NCBI RefSeq assembly: GCF_000151665.1
Contig: NW_013171835.1
Span: 10,001-74,000, forward strand
Direction: 5' to 3'
Source: Blastocystis hominis
Lineage: Eukaryota; Sar; Bigyra; Opalinata; Blastocystidae
Length of the DNA stretch: 64,000 nucleotides
In this document: positions 9,116-18,081 of the stretch, in pieces
Position numbering within the stretch: position 1 is the first letter of the stretch
How the letters are laid out: the number at the start of each line of letters is the position of its first letter
Position numbers and translations under genes: made by a program
Notes under the pieces: model-generated
Databases searched by the model: none
Told to the model about the DNA's origin: nothing
Seen by the model: only the letters and a program-made list of their open reading frames with translations

Positions 9116-10642
9116 ATGAAGAGTTTCGATATCCAGACGAACCTTGGCAATATTTACAACGTAATCAACCAAGTAGCACAACGAATCAACTTCTTAGAAG
9201 ATGCGCAGAAGGGTTATCCTAAGATGTTGAACTTGTTGAAGGATGTTAATACCAAACTGCAAAATACGAACCAAGGAATCAGGTTGTTAAGCAATCAATA
9301 TGCTGAAGTGGCAAAAAGCATTGCGACAGGAGACGACAAGTTGATTAAGAATGTTAGTAACTTGATAAATCAGCAGAAAGCGGTGATTCAGGAGAGTAAT
9401 CGATATCTGCAAAGAATCGAAACTCGTCTCCAAGGAATTGAAAACAAACCCGATCCTCCTGCGATTGCTGATATCGTAGCAATGATTCCAAGACAAAGTG
9501 AAATGCGAATCGATGGATTGACAGAGTTCATGACGAATCAGTATAATGATTTCTTGAAACAGTGGCTTGAGCGAAATAGCTTCATTCAGGAATTCGTATC
9601 TGCTGAGTTGGCAAAAGCATATGAAGAAATCAACAAACGGTTGGTTGAATCATTCAATCATTTCACACCTTTGCTTCAAAACGTGTCAAATGAATTGCAG
9701 ACTACGAACCAGAATCTGATAGCTCTTGGTAATGCGGTTGAAAATGAGGGAAAGGCGACTCGGCAGCAATTATTGGATGGTACGAATGCTCTGGGTAATC
9801 AACTTGAACAAGGGCAGACTCAAACTACCAAGTTAATCACGGATTCTACGGGTGCAATTGTTAATCAACTTGAAAACGGACAGACTCAAACTGCGAACCT
9901 GCTGACAAATGGATTCAATTCCATGAGTAGCCAACTCACTGACAATCAGACTCAAACTAACAACCTGTTGACAAATGTTGGTAATGCAGTTGTTGATGGA
10001 CATGCTCAAACTGGTCAGCTGATTACTACAATGAGTAATCATTTTGCTGATACTCAGCTGTCCCGGGAACAATTATATCAGCAATTGTATCAGCAGAATA
10101 TGAGAGGAATCCAGAACTTAATGGATGCCATTTGGCAATCATATGAATATTTCCGGAATCAGCCACAAATTCAACCTGTGATTGTACTGGACGGTCGTCA
10201 ATCTGAAAGTGTAAATGCTAGTTTCACACCTCAAGCAATCGATCAAGTGAATCGAGCTGCAGCCTTGATTGACGCGTATGAAAGTAAAGATTCTAATGAC
10301 ACCAAGGAAAGTTGGGAAAGCGATGATACTCGCGAAGATTTCATTGCTTTCTCAAGTTTGCTTGCTCGCAATTTCAACAATCCTGTTTTCGCTCAATTCG
10401 CAAATGACCTTGGATTCTCACGTCTCTTCAGGGCTTATCGTGATCGAAATGAAGACTCCGAACTGATGAGTTTCTTCATACGAGTAGCTAATAGTAAGGA
10501 TCTAACTCCTGATTATTTGGACTACATGAAAAACAAGATCAAACGGTTTGCTGTCAATGTAGATCAACAATTCGAGCAATATCTGCAAAATACGTACAAC
10601 ACGATCAAGGATATGTTCGTTACACAGGGTTTCAATGGCTAA
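9116..10642 (+). CDS. Long coiled-coil protein with QTQT repeats
   Basis: About 508 residues from ATG 9116; the frame is open a few codons earlier but has no earlier ATG. Heptad-like sequence dominates residues ~1-350. Between about residues 215 and 310 a ~20-residue unit recurs, each copy containing QTQT or QTGQ followed by a (L)LT/LIT and an NG/NQL segment (four copies). The C-terminal ~140 residues look globular and helical. Fibrous trimeric virion proteins such as fibre shafts look like this, but a scaffold is also possible. No membrane segment is seen. It follows the 309-aa gene closely and is followed by three GC hairpins. Confidence 0.65.
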   Translation: MKSFDIQTNLGNIYNVINQVAQRINFLEDAQKGYPKMLNLLKDVNTKLQNTNQGIRLLSNQYAEVAKSIATGDDKLIKNVSNLINQQKAVIQESNRYLQRIETRLQGIENKPDPPAIADIVAMIPRQSEMRIDGLTEFMTNQYNDFLKQWLERNSFIQEFVSAELAKAYEEINKRLVESFNHFTPLLQNVSNELQTTNQNLIALGNAVENEGKATRQQLLDGTNALGNQLEQGQTQTTKLITDSTGAIVNQLENGQTQTANLLTNGFNSMSSQLTDNQTQTNNLLTNVGNAVVDGHAQTGQLITTMSNHFADTQLSREQLYQQLYQQNMRGIQNLMDAIWQSYEYFRNQPQIQPVIVLDGRQSESVNASFTPQAIDQVNRAAALIDAYESKDSNDTKESWESDDTREDFIAFSSLLARNFNNPVFAQFANDLGFSRLFRAYRDRNEDSELMSFFIRVANSKDLTPDYLDYMKNKIKRFAVNVDQQFEQYLQNTYNTIKDMFVTQGFNG

Positions 10643-10670
10643 TGAATATATCTTTGATCTTCTTTTCACT

Positions 10671-10770
10671 TTGGAGGCGACCGTTGGTCGCCTCGGGAGG
10701 AAGCTTCGCTTCCTCCCTCTTTGTACGAATGGGGAAGCTACGCTTCCCCGGGGAAATTTACGATTTCCCC
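10671..10770. repeat. Three GC hairpins in an intergenic gap
   Basis: Reading across: GGAGGCGAC...GTCGCCTC, then GGAGGAAGC-TTC-GCTTCCTCC, then GGGGAAGC-TAC-GCTTCCCC joined to GGGGAAAT...ATTTCCCC. TTTTCACTTTGG stands just before the cluster and the ATACATAAATG start just after it. Stem sequences differ from copy to copy while stem length and loop size are kept. Confidence 0.85.
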
Positions 10771-10778
10771 ATACATAA

Positions 10779-11829
10779 ATGGCAATTCCATTCACTGTTG
10801 ATATATCTGCCTTTTATGGCGAACCCGATTTCCGAGAACAGGATAGTGGAACGATTGTGGATCGACGCAAGACATTGAATCTACACAAGGAACTCGAAGC
10901 ACCAGTGCAATCAAAGCGATCACGAAAGCGAACACCAAAACGAGCTAGTAAGACGAAAACAGCTGGTGCTATTGCTTTCAATGGGGCGACCAAGGACACC
11001 GGTGGAGCCATTGCTTTCAAGGAAGGTGGTGCAACAGGGGGAAGCACAGCTTCCCCCTCGGCGGAACTTCGTTCCAGCCGGAGCATGTCAGACAGACTCT
11101 AAATCCGCTGGAGCACTGGCATTCAATGAAGCGCAATTGATGAACGAGCTGACCGGACTAAAGAAAGGCGGAGCACTTGGTACTCTCGCTGCCACGATCA
11201 TCCCAGCGCTCATTCAGATGGCTCCACAGATCATCTCGAGTCTCAAAAGTTTGATTAGTGGTAAGGAGGGTGGCGCGCTGAAATTCGGTGGTGCTTCTGC
11301 TGTGTTCCTCAATGGAATCAACCCTAGCGACTACGACGACGTGTTGAAGACCATGAAAGCCATCGAGCGACAAAGTAAAAACATTGAAGTCCGAGGTGGA
11401 GCCTTGTACGCCGGTTCAAGTCGTGTTGGCACGTTCTTCAAGAATGCCTGGAACAAGATCAAAGGTTGGTACGACAACAATGCCGACAAGTTGAAACCCA
11501 TCACCGATATCCTGGTCAATGCTGGCACGAATGCCGCGAACAACGCGATCAACAAGGGTGTGAACTATGTGAGCAACAAGACAGGATCGGACACCGTGAA
11601 GCAGCTCGCGAATGTGATAGGTGACATGGCGAAGGGTACGGTTAGCGATGTGGCAAACCAGATTCAAGGAAAGGAAAGCAAAGCTGGCACTGGCTACGAT
11701 ATTTCTGACCTGGACAACGAGACACAAGCAATTGAAGTCCAGACGAAAAAAAAGAATCGCATCCTCACAGCCCTTCCACAGAACGAGAACAAGATGCACG
11801 AGTCAGTGATTCGAAGGAGAGTGTATTGA
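10779..11829 (+). pseudogene. Basic/amphipathic virion-type protein, frameshifted at a hairpin
   Basis: Two overlapping frames make up one gene by content. The first (10779-11102) has a basic patch (residues ~47-60) and two AGAIAFNG/GGAIAFKE repeats. The second (open to 11829) continues with the same style, SAGALAFNEAQ, then an amphipathic hydrophobic helix region (LGTLAATIIPALIQMAPQII), Gly/Ala repeats and a basic end. The frame changes within 11031-11100, where hairpins (GGGGGAAGC...GCTTCCCCC and GGCGGAAC...) lie in the coding sequence. A basic N-terminus plus amphipathic helix next to the protease suggests an adenoviral pVI/pX-like minor core protein, an inference from layout. It may be a true mutation, a sequencing error or programmed frameshifting. 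Confidence 0.6.
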
Positions 11830-11840
11830 AGAAATTGTAT

Positions 11841-12242
11841 ATGCACGGCTACATGAATATGGATGCTGAACCAATGACTTTCGATGAAGTTCGAAAACTG
11901 GCCAAGCAACTCGAGATACCCGATTTTGATGTGATGGAATTGGACAAGTACAAGAGACTGGCCAAAGAGTACAAAGAACCGATGAATTGCATCATCTGGA
12001 TACCCTTTGAAGACGGTGGTAAGCTCGGTCACTTTGTTTCTTGCTTCCGTGAAGACGACGGAACACTGAACTACCAGGACAGCTTTGGCGAGATGAATGA
12101 CTTCCCGTTGACAGGTACGAACCGTGTGTTCCGTGTGAACAAAGTGAAATACCAGTCGATCTTTGCCAACAACTGTGGCTACCTGGCACTCCTTCACTTG
12201 TACACGCACGACGCTGTTGACCCGGCGATCCAGAGGGTGTGA
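11841..12242 (+). CDS. Adenain-like maturation cysteine protease
   Basis: 134 residues from ATG 11841. The frame is open to 11826 without an ATG. The order His-Asp-Gln-Cys fits the adenain/Ulp1 fold: GHFVSC (His near 63), TLNYQDSFGE (Asp near 79) and NNCGYLALLHL (Cys near 111). Enzymes of this family cut capsid and core precursors during particle maturation in adenoviruses and Polintons. The gene abuts the basic minor-core-like gene (its likely substrate) and is followed by paired hairpins. At ~134 residues it is shorter than adenovirus protease (~205), so a cofactor or minimal fold is likely. Function rests on motif order and context. Confidence 0.82.
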   Translation: MHGYMNMDAEPMTFDEVRKLAKQLEIPDFDVMELDKYKRLAKEYKEPMNCIIWIPFEDGGKLGHFVSCFREDDGTLNYQDSFGEMNDFPLTGTNRVFRVNKVKYQSIFANNCGYLALLHLYTHDAVDPAIQRV

Positions 12243-12283
12243 GGGGAAGCGAAGCTTCCCCGGGGGCACGTAGTGTCCCCTAC
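12243..12283. repeat. Hairpin pair after the protease gene
   Basis: GGGGAAGC-GAA-GCTTCCCC is followed by GGGGGCAC...GTGTCCCC directly after the TGA stop. It could be a 3'-end signal. Confidence 0.75.
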
Positions 12284-12330
12284 TGTAACTATTGTACTTA
12301 AAAGAGTTCAATACATAAATACAAATAGAA
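12284..12330 (+). promoter_or_regulatory. AT-rich promoter region of the KilA-N gene
   Basis: Short spacer containing TTAAAAGAG and ATACATAAATACAAATAG just before ATG 12331. The ACATAAAT phrase matches the start signature of other element genes but is shifted ~15 bases upstream here. Confidence 0.45.
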
Positions 12331-13236
12331 ATGAAATTCGAAGAGATTGACTTCTACGACTACAAGATTCGAATGTGTCTTGATAATGGTATTCGAATGT
12401 ACCTTGTCTCTGATCTGTTGAGACAGTACAACGAGAAGCACGGTACAAACAAGCTATTCAAGAATTACCTACAAAACAAGCAGACCCAAGAACTGATCGA
12501 ACATATGGCAAAAAGCGTAGGCTGGAATTCCAGCCTACGGTCTGAAGGTGAAAATAGTGCCAAAAACGGTCATTCTACAGTAGGTCGGAATTCCGACCTA
12601 CCGTCAAAGGGCACCCAAAACGACAAGTTTGACATTTGCGACGTGATTCAATACATCACGACATCATCGTCTGTCGGTACAAACAAGGGTTACATAGTAT
12701 GCGAGGAACTGCTCCATGCTTGCCTTATGTGGGCAGATCCTGCATTTGCCTGCGATGTGCTTAGATTCCTAACACGTCTTCGACAGGAGGACAATGACTA
12801 CCTTCGAAAGGCAAACGAAGAGCTGACCCATGAGAACAAGGAATTGAAGGATCGCCGTGTGCCAAATAAAGTAGGTCAACAATGGTACTTTTTCATAACG
12901 TACATTATCGTTGAAAATGATGATAATGTGCACATCTATTCACAACATGTTAAATCAGATAAATGGAAGAGTACATGTTCCAAAATGGATAGAGAGGGAC
13001 GTGTATGTGTGTATAGAGTGAAAGACATACCGAATGGTTTCACGTTCAAAGACGAGATCGATAAAATCCTTTTAGACTTGTGTAAGAAGTATGGTGGGAA
13101 AAAGGTACGTAAGACTCATTATACGATTCCAATGGATGTATGGGAAAAAGAGAGATTTGACATTATTCCAGAAATAGAGAAAGAAGCAAAGCAGGCTCGT
13201 GTTGACCTTGGTTGGCGAAGTGACTTGGATGGTTAG
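12331..13236 (+). CDS. KilA-N domain protein with palindromic insert
   Basis: 301 residues. Residues ~25-150 fit the KilA-N/APSES DNA-binding fold common in large DNA viruses: YLVSDLLRQYNEKHG ... LFKNYLQNKQTQELI ... GYIVCEELLHACLMWADP. The domain is split by ~45 extra residues coded by two perfect palindromes (12516-12539 and 12580-12601), both centred on GGAATTCC and both kept in frame. A coiled segment (residues ~155-175) leads to a C-terminal domain with WYFFITYIIVEN and TIPMDVWEKERFD that I do not recognise. KilA-N proteins are often regulators or nucleases. The stop is followed at once by CCCAAAGTAAAC, the element's gene-end signature. Confidence 0.75.
   Translation: MKFEEIDFYDYKIRMCLDNGIRMYLVSDLLRQYNEKHGTNKLFKNYLQNKQTQELIEHMAKSVGWNSSLRSEGENSAKNGHSTVGRNSDLPSKGTQNDKFDICDVIQYITTSSSVGTNKGYIVCEELLHACLMWADPAFACDVLRFLTRLRQEDNDYLRKANEELTHENKELKDRRVPNKVGQQWYFFITYIIVENDDNVHIYSQHVKSDKWKSTCSKMDREGRVCVYRVKDIPNGFTFKDEIDKILLDLCKKYGGKKVRKTHYTIPMDVWEKERFDIIPEIEKEAKQARVDLGWRSDLDG
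12516..12601. repeat. Two perfect GGAATTCC-centred palindromes inside a CDS
   Basis: A 24-bp palindrome (12516-12539) and a 22-bp palindrome (12580-12601) share the frame GTAGG-NN-GGAATTCC-NN-CCTAC but differ in the two-base step between. They lie in the KilA-N coding sequence and encode similar peptides (VGWNSSL and VGRNSDL). Confidence 0.9.
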
Positions 13237-13271
13237 CCCAAAGTAAACATGGCGACCTTTTTTTACTTTGG
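13237..13271. terminator. Convergent gene-end signals
   Basis: The + gene stop is followed by CCCAAAGTAAAC. The opposing - gene reads TAG-CCAAAGTAAAAAAAGG on its own strand. The same CCAAAGTAAA motif therefore follows both stops in this 35-bp gap. Confidence 0.6.
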
Positions 13272-14630
13272 CTATGCCAGTCCATACCTCGATCGTAGTC
13301 CCTTACTCTTGCCCTTTTTACTTTGGGGGGAGACATTGCTTTCAATGGGTTGTTCTACATTATGTCCTGGTTTAGGTTTCTGTACGAACTGGAATTCCTT
13401 GGTGTTGATGGCTTTGCTGTAGTCCTGTGGTTTGATTTCAACGGCTTCTTTGATGTCCAAGAGATTGTACGTGCGACTCTTGTCTCTCTTGTTTCTCTTG
13501 TCCTCACTTCTCGCTATACCCTTGCCTAGTTCCTCTTCGAGTTGCTGCACTTGTCGTTGCTTCTCTTCCACTTCTTTGCGTTTTCGTTCATCACTCAATG
13601 CCTTCGGTAACTTCGATCGCATCTTGTTGATTGCTTGTTGTTTGCTACTCAGCTCGTATGGGACGTACTCGACCAGCGAATCGTCATCCAGGTAGTACCA
13701 TCGTGTGTGCATGCCCATCTGGATATCACGAAGTACCTCACTCAAATTACTCGGTGGTGGTATCTTCATTTTGCGCCACAAATCCTCTCGTCCAAGGATA
13801 TCGTAGTACAAGAAGATTCGAGTGGCGTTGTCCAGGATCTTGTTGCTCAACTTGGTGAATCCTTGGAATGCAATGAAGCAACTCGTCTTCCGGTGTCGAC
13901 TCATGCAAGCCATGGTGTCCATGAAGTTCACCACCCAGTGATCGTTCGGCTTCGTATATAAATCGTCGAAGATGTAGATCGAGGGGTATGTGGTGTCATT
14001 GTAGATCGCCACACTTGATCCATCGTCATTCAATTGTTTGTACGCGACGTCCTCACTATCGGTAAAGTCAGGACGTACTTCGTTGTCAGTGTTGATCCAT
14101 TGCGTCTTGATGCCTGCTTTGTTGGCGACATGTTTGAGCACTTGTGGACACTTGTTTTCATAGCTCACCTTTCCCATGAAGAAGCAGATCTTGTCGAACG
14201 AGTGAGGTATCTCGTAGCACAACTGGTTGATGAGGAACGACTTACCCGACTTGGAAGGAGCAATGATGAGCGTGAATTGATTGAGGAATGTGTCCTGACA
14301 ATCGAGTTCCCAGTCAAACTTCATAATGCCCATGCTCTCCTTGTTTTGTCGAAGGTCTTGCAATTGCTCGTCAATGGTTTGCTCTGGCTGGATATAGTCG
14401 GCTAATTCTTTCAGTATTTTGGCATATTGCTTGCTCTTCTCCTCATCGGTCTCATTCTCCATCCGTTGTTTGATGGTATCCTGCATTACTTCGGCTTGAT
14501 TGAGCGTATTTTCTGTTCTTCTCGTCAATCGTTTGTTGTTGTACGGACATCGATGGTTAAATCGTCTTATTCGGTTCTTGATCGAGAGTAGTGTAGTGTC
14601 TATGTTGGGAATGTACGGACTATCTTCCAT
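13272..14630 (-). CDS. A32/FtsK-HerA-type genome packaging ATPase
   Basis: 452 residues. Walker A is IIAPSKSGKSFLINQL near residues 118-132 and Walker B is SIYIFDDLY near 215-222. A sensor-type segment TSCFIAFQGFTKLSNKI follows. This matches the packaging ATPases of Polintons and nucleocytoplasmic large DNA viruses, which pump the genome into preformed capsids. The N-terminal ~100 residues are helical and charged, and the C-terminal ~110 residues are a K/E-rich tail (coiled coil near 335-365). The gene reads leftward and converges on the KilA-N gene with CCAAAGTAAA after its stop. A hairpin-like sequence in the 5' region (14636-14690) separates it from the next gene. Confidence 0.9.
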   Translation of the reverse strand: MEDSPYIPNIDTTLLSIKNRIRRFNHRCPYNNKRLTRRTENTLNQAEVMQDTIKQRMENETDEEKSKQYAKILKELADYIQPEQTIDEQLQDLRQNKESMGIMKFDWELDCQDTFLNQFTLIIAPSKSGKSFLINQLCYEIPHSFDKICFFMGKVSYENKCPQVLKHVANKAGIKTQWINTDNEVRPDFTDSEDVAYKQLNDDGSSVAIYNDTTYPSIYIFDDLYTKPNDHWVVNFMDTMACMSRHRKTSCFIAFQGFTKLSNKILDNATRIFLYYDILGREDLWRKMKIPPPSNLSEVLRDIQMGMHTRWYYLDDDSLVEYVPYELSSKQQAINKMRSKLPKALSDERKRKEVEEKQRQVQQLEEELGKGIARSEDKRNKRDKSRTYNLLDIKEAVEIKPQDYSKAINTKEFQFVQKPKPGHNVEQPIESNVSPQSKKGKSKGLRSRYGLA

Positions 14631-14635
14631 TTATT

Positions 14636-14690
14636 AGGGAGGAACTTCGTGGGAATGCCGAAGGCTTCCCGGGGCAACTGCGTTGCCCCT
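14636..14690. repeat. Hairpin cluster
   Basis: GGGAGGAACTTCGTGGGAATGCCGAAGGCTTCCC is an imperfect nested hairpin. It is followed by GGGGCAAC-TGC-GTTGCCCC, a 19-bp unit identical to the one at 7437. TATTTACTTTGG follows. Confidence 0.7.
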
Positions 14691-14756
14691 ATTTACTTTG
14701 GTTATCACGACATCCGCGATGCCCAAAGTGAAAAAGGAATCTATCACACATACCTC

Positions 14757-15347
14757 TTACAAGAAATCGCAATCGAAGACACTATTCATACTCTTGATCT
14801 TGATTTGAGTTGCTGTGAGAGATATGTACGAAAACAGACGGGGGGAGGCTTTGCCTTCCCCCGGGGCAACTTCGTTGCCCCTCGTATCACCATTTTTGCC
14901 CTCAAATTCATTGCTCGTACCAGTTACTACGATATCGATCGTTGCGTCCTTGTATTCACGAAGATCAGTACAGGGTACATTTCGCAGATCGATCTTAATG
15001 GGCTTCTTGTCGTTATTCACGATCTTCGTGTTCGGACTCAATTTCACTTTGAACTGGATCTCACCTTCGTATTCACTGTACGATCGACTATCTCTCTTCG
15101 TCTCATCAAGAATTCTTTTGAACTCTTCCGATTGCTCCTTGGGCAGTGTGATGGAGATAGTGTTGAGCAGTTTCTTCTTGTCTGTTTCGAACTTCGAGTT
15201 GTCACCCACGAAAACAATGGTAGCATCGGTGATCTTGCAAACATACTTAGCCGATTCGCCTTCTTTCTTGAATCCATTCGAAGTGAGAGACACATTGGAA
15301 GCATTGGAAGCATTGGAAAGATCGAAAACCTGAATCTTGTTGCTCAT
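14757..15347 (-). CDS. Element protein of unknown function, 196 aa
   Basis: Starts at an ATG preceded by TATAAATAGAT. The N-terminus is Ser/Asn-rich with an imperfect triple repeat (SNASNASN). The core is mixed alpha/beta (YVCKITDATIVFVGDNS; IQFKVKLSPNTKIVNN). Residues ~160-176 (NEVAPGEGKASP) are encoded by a GC hairpin pair at 14837-14882, a clear in-frame repeat insertion. Size and a beta-rich core could fit a single-strand DNA-binding or minor capsid protein, but I do not recognise a family. It is codirectional with the ATPase and the probable capsid gene. Confidence 0.6.
   Translation of the reverse strand: MSNKIQVFDLSNASNASNVSLTSNGFKKEGESAKYVCKITDATIVFVGDNSKFETDKKKLLNTISITLPKEQSEEFKRILDETKRDSRSYSEYEGEIQFKVKLSPNTKIVNNDKKPIKIDLRNVPCTDLREYKDATIDIVVTGTSNEFEGKNGDTRGNEVAPGEGKASPRLFSYISLTATQIKIKSMNSVFDCDFL
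14837..14882. repeat. GC hairpin pair inside a coding region
   Basis: GGGGGAGGC-TTT-GCCTTCCCCC-like and GGGGCAAC-TTC-GTTGCCCC lie head to tail within the 196-aa gene, adding about 15 codons without breaking the frame. Confidence 0.85.
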
Positions 15348-15413
15348 ATCTATTTATATTAATTTATTGAAATCTTTAAGTGATATTAGTTACCATACAA
15401 ACCTGCGGCTCCC

Positions 15414-16703
15414 CTACGCTCCCACAGTGTTGGCACGGATCATGATGAGGTGCATCTGGATCGTCGCTGCAACATCCTCTTCCAACTCGATTTCGAACTG
15501 GATCTGATTCGATGCTCGCATCGGAAACCACTCGGCCAACGGGAAGGCGAAGATTCGGAACTGATTCAACCACGTCTTGTACGTCAACAGCGTGTCGTAC
15601 TCGTCGGAACGACTATTGCAAAGATAGTCCATCCATTCGAAGAAAGTGTGATCAATGCCGTCGGGTGTGTTCGTGTTGTCCACATTGATGATACGCTTCT
15701 GTTCACCAGCGATGTTCAATGAGATACGTTTGAATCGAATGTCCTTGAGTGTCGAGAAATCGCCATTGTCGTCCGTGAACATCATGAACATCATCTTGAC
15801 GGGGAAGTTGACCAGCACACGATCATCGATGAAGTTCTGGCCAGTAGGAATACGGAACGTCTTGGTCATGATCTGATTCTTCACCAACTGAGTGTCTTCA
15901 GGATCGAAGGTCGAATCATCACTCGTCTTGTAACTGTGATACCAAAGCGTGCATGTATCGAAGTACACACCGGTGAAAGCCGTGGCTGATGGAACAGCGT
16001 CCGGACTTGTAGCGGTATTGATTTTGCCAGCATCGATGTAGAAGTATGCATCGTCGTTCGTGGGATAGATCTGAGCATCCATCTGCGTGAGATTGATGAA
16101 TCGTTCCTGAGAACAACCTTCGAAGATGTCTGCAAAGTTCACATTGATCGTCGTGTACGCCGTGGTCGAATTGTTGGGCTGTACGAACTTGAGCATGTTG
16201 TAGAACAACTTCCCACCATAAGGTCGACCCAGGATGGCCGCAGCTCTCTCGGTTTCATCGTCAGTATCGTAGTCCAATGCATCGTAGTAGATGTAGGACA
16301 GTTCCTTCAATCCTTCATTCACCACATTGTTGTGCTTGTTGTCCGTGAGCGCATTCAAGAGTGACCGGATCTGGCCGATGTTTTCATTGTCTGCACTCAG
16401 AGGCAAGGACGCCAAGTTCTCACCATTCCAATAGGTGTATGTGACCTTCGTGTTGTTCACAATGCCTGACATGTTCTTCTTCACCGGAACATAGAATACC
16501 TTGGGTGAACCTGTTGCGTTATTTGCCAACCCGGTGATCTTGAGCTTGAACGTCATTCGAGACTTGTACAGATTGAAGTACACGTCATCACCGGATGGTG
16601 CGATCGTCCAATTGATCACATCGGTCGACTTGATGTTATTGGACTGATTGCTGAACACAATCTGCGATTCGTAGTTATGCACAGGAGGAATTGTAGTAGC
16701 CAT
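15414..16703 (-). CDS. Probable major capsid protein (double jelly-roll)
   Basis: 429 residues, without membrane segments. Dense alternating beta-strand patterns run through the protein: DVYFNLYKSRMTFKLKITGL near 40-60, KVFYVPVKKNMSGI near 68-85, and a final FPLAEWFPMRASNQIQFEIELEEDVAATIQMHLIMI near 385-425. Length, strand-rich composition and location beside the packaging ATPase suit a Polinton hexon-like capsid protein, although I see no diagnostic short motif. It diverges from the fibre-like gene at 16742 across a 38-bp spacer. A structure prediction is the real test. Confidence 0.62.
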   Translation of the reverse strand: MATTIPPVHNYESQIVFSNQSNNIKSTDVINWTIAPSGDDVYFNLYKSRMTFKLKITGLANNATGSPKVFYVPVKKNMSGIVNNTKVTYTYWNGENLASLPLSADNENIGQIRSLLNALTDNKHNNVVNEGLKELSYIYYDALDYDTDDETERAAAILGRPYGGKLFYNMLKFVQPNNSTTAYTTINVNFADIFEGCSQERFINLTQMDAQIYPTNDDAYFYIDAGKINTATSPDAVPSATAFTGVYFDTCTLWYHSYKTSDDSTFDPEDTQLVKNQIMTKTFRIPTGQNFIDDRVLVNFPVKMMFMMFTDDNGDFSTLKDIRFKRISLNIAGEQKRIINVDNTNTPDGIDHTFFEWMDYLCNSRSDEYDTLLTYKTWLNQFRIFAFPLAEWFPMRASNQIQFEIELEEDVAATIQMHLIMIRANTVGA

Positions 16704-16741
16704 TTACTATAGGGAGAAAAATCGTTCTCGCTATATAATAA
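16704..16741. promoter_or_regulatory. Bidirectional promoter between capsid and fibre-like genes
   Basis: The 38-bp spacer holds GAGAA-AAATCG-TTCTC (a small inverted repeat) and TATATAATAA directly before the + ATG. Both divergent genes must be driven from here. Confidence 0.55.
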
Positions 16742-18033
16742 ATGTCAAGCACAGCAGAGAAACTTGTATATCTCCAGAATGGAGTGTTCAAACGCAAGGA
16801 GATGACGAATGGTCTCCAGTACTACCATAATGGAGCATTCAAGACCTTCCCACTACCAAGTGGGAATGGCACCTTCGTGCTCAGCAATTACAACAACGAC
16901 TTCACCTGGGTTGATGCGAGTAGCCTAGAGTCTGAAGAGTTCACCAGCTCGACAATTCGTACTTCAAAGGCAGTGACAACCAGGCGATTACCATTGATTC
17001 CAAAGGCACGATTCCGTACTTTATCAACAATAGCACATTCGGAGAGCTCGATCTGCCTAGTAGCGGTAAGTACGTGCTGAACATGGACGAAGATGGCAAT
17101 CCTTCGTTCTTGTTATTCAGTGCGACTACGATCAACACGGCTATCGGTCTCGGTACCACATCGAACAAGTACGCCATTGCCAACTGGAACTCGACAACGA
17201 GCACTCGTAAAGATCTGTTCCTGCCAGATCAGTCCGGGACGTACATCCTGAAAGGAGTAGAGGCTGGGGCTTTCGGAATTCAGTACACATTCGAGACATT
17301 GAACGCCTCAACTCTATTCCACGATTGCCTCGGCGTGCAGTCGACGAACCTGTGTCTCATTGCTTACAAGGGCAATAGTGCATTCGGTGTGAACGTGCCT
17401 GCGATGAATAACTCTTCTGGCTACTTCGTCTTCAAGAACGAGACAAATACTGAACTACCCACGACGAGCGTCCTTGACGCCTCTACCATCTACCAGGACA
17501 TCCTCGGCTGCACTAGCACGGAGCGGTGTATCGTGATCAACGATGGAGCGGGTGTGAGCAAGTTGACACTACCGTCCACAGCAGGATCGTACTTGCTGAA
17601 CGTGACAAGCGATGGAGTATCCTTTACGACACAACCTACTAAGCTCTCCAAGACGTTCACGTACACCTGGCCAGGCAGCGGTCACAGTGTCGTGTCCGAG
17701 TATCTCGGTTCGAGCAACTCGAACGTGACGGAAGAAATCATGTTATCTTCGAACAGCAAGTATCTGGTCACGATCGATTTGAGTCTTAATTGTGGTAACT
17801 ACGAACAGGCATTCGTAGGCTTTACAAACACGCCGACCTTGGTAATCACTACGGTTCAATCGACGCTGGTGAAGGCAACACTTGACAACCCAAAGCCATC
17901 AATGAATGTGTCTGGCACATCGATTGTTACACCGACAAAGGATGGCGCACTAACGCTCGTTGTGACACGCAGTGGTGATACGACGATATCCCATACATAT
18001 TCACATTTCCAGGTAACCATCGTCGAACTTTAA
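16742..18033 (+). pseudogene. Fibre/attachment-like protein, frameshifted near residue 70
   Basis: The first frame (16742-17080) begins with a short beta-type repeat (YLQNGVFKRKEM / YYHNGAFKTFPL) and GNGTFVLSNYNNDFTWVD, then loses sense after ~16940. The frame to 18033 continues with similar text, including repeats of LPSSGKYVLN / LPDQSGTYILK / LPSTAGSYLLN followed by an alternating DASTIYQDILG / NASTLFHDCLG module. So one base has been gained or lost between about 16921 and 16965. Such repeats are typical of trimeric fibre shafts ending in a knob (the last ~120 residues are beta-rich). Receptor-binding function is inferred. Confidence 0.62.
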
Positions 18034-18081
18034 GGGACAAAGAGAAATAAGGGCGACTTGGAAACCATAGCTTCCAGTCTT
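18034..18081. other. Spacer with TTTACTTTGG signal
   Basis: Short convergent gap. CTTTTACTTTGG, read on the - strand, is the CCAAAGTAA that contains the stop of the leftward gene. Confidence 0.5.
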
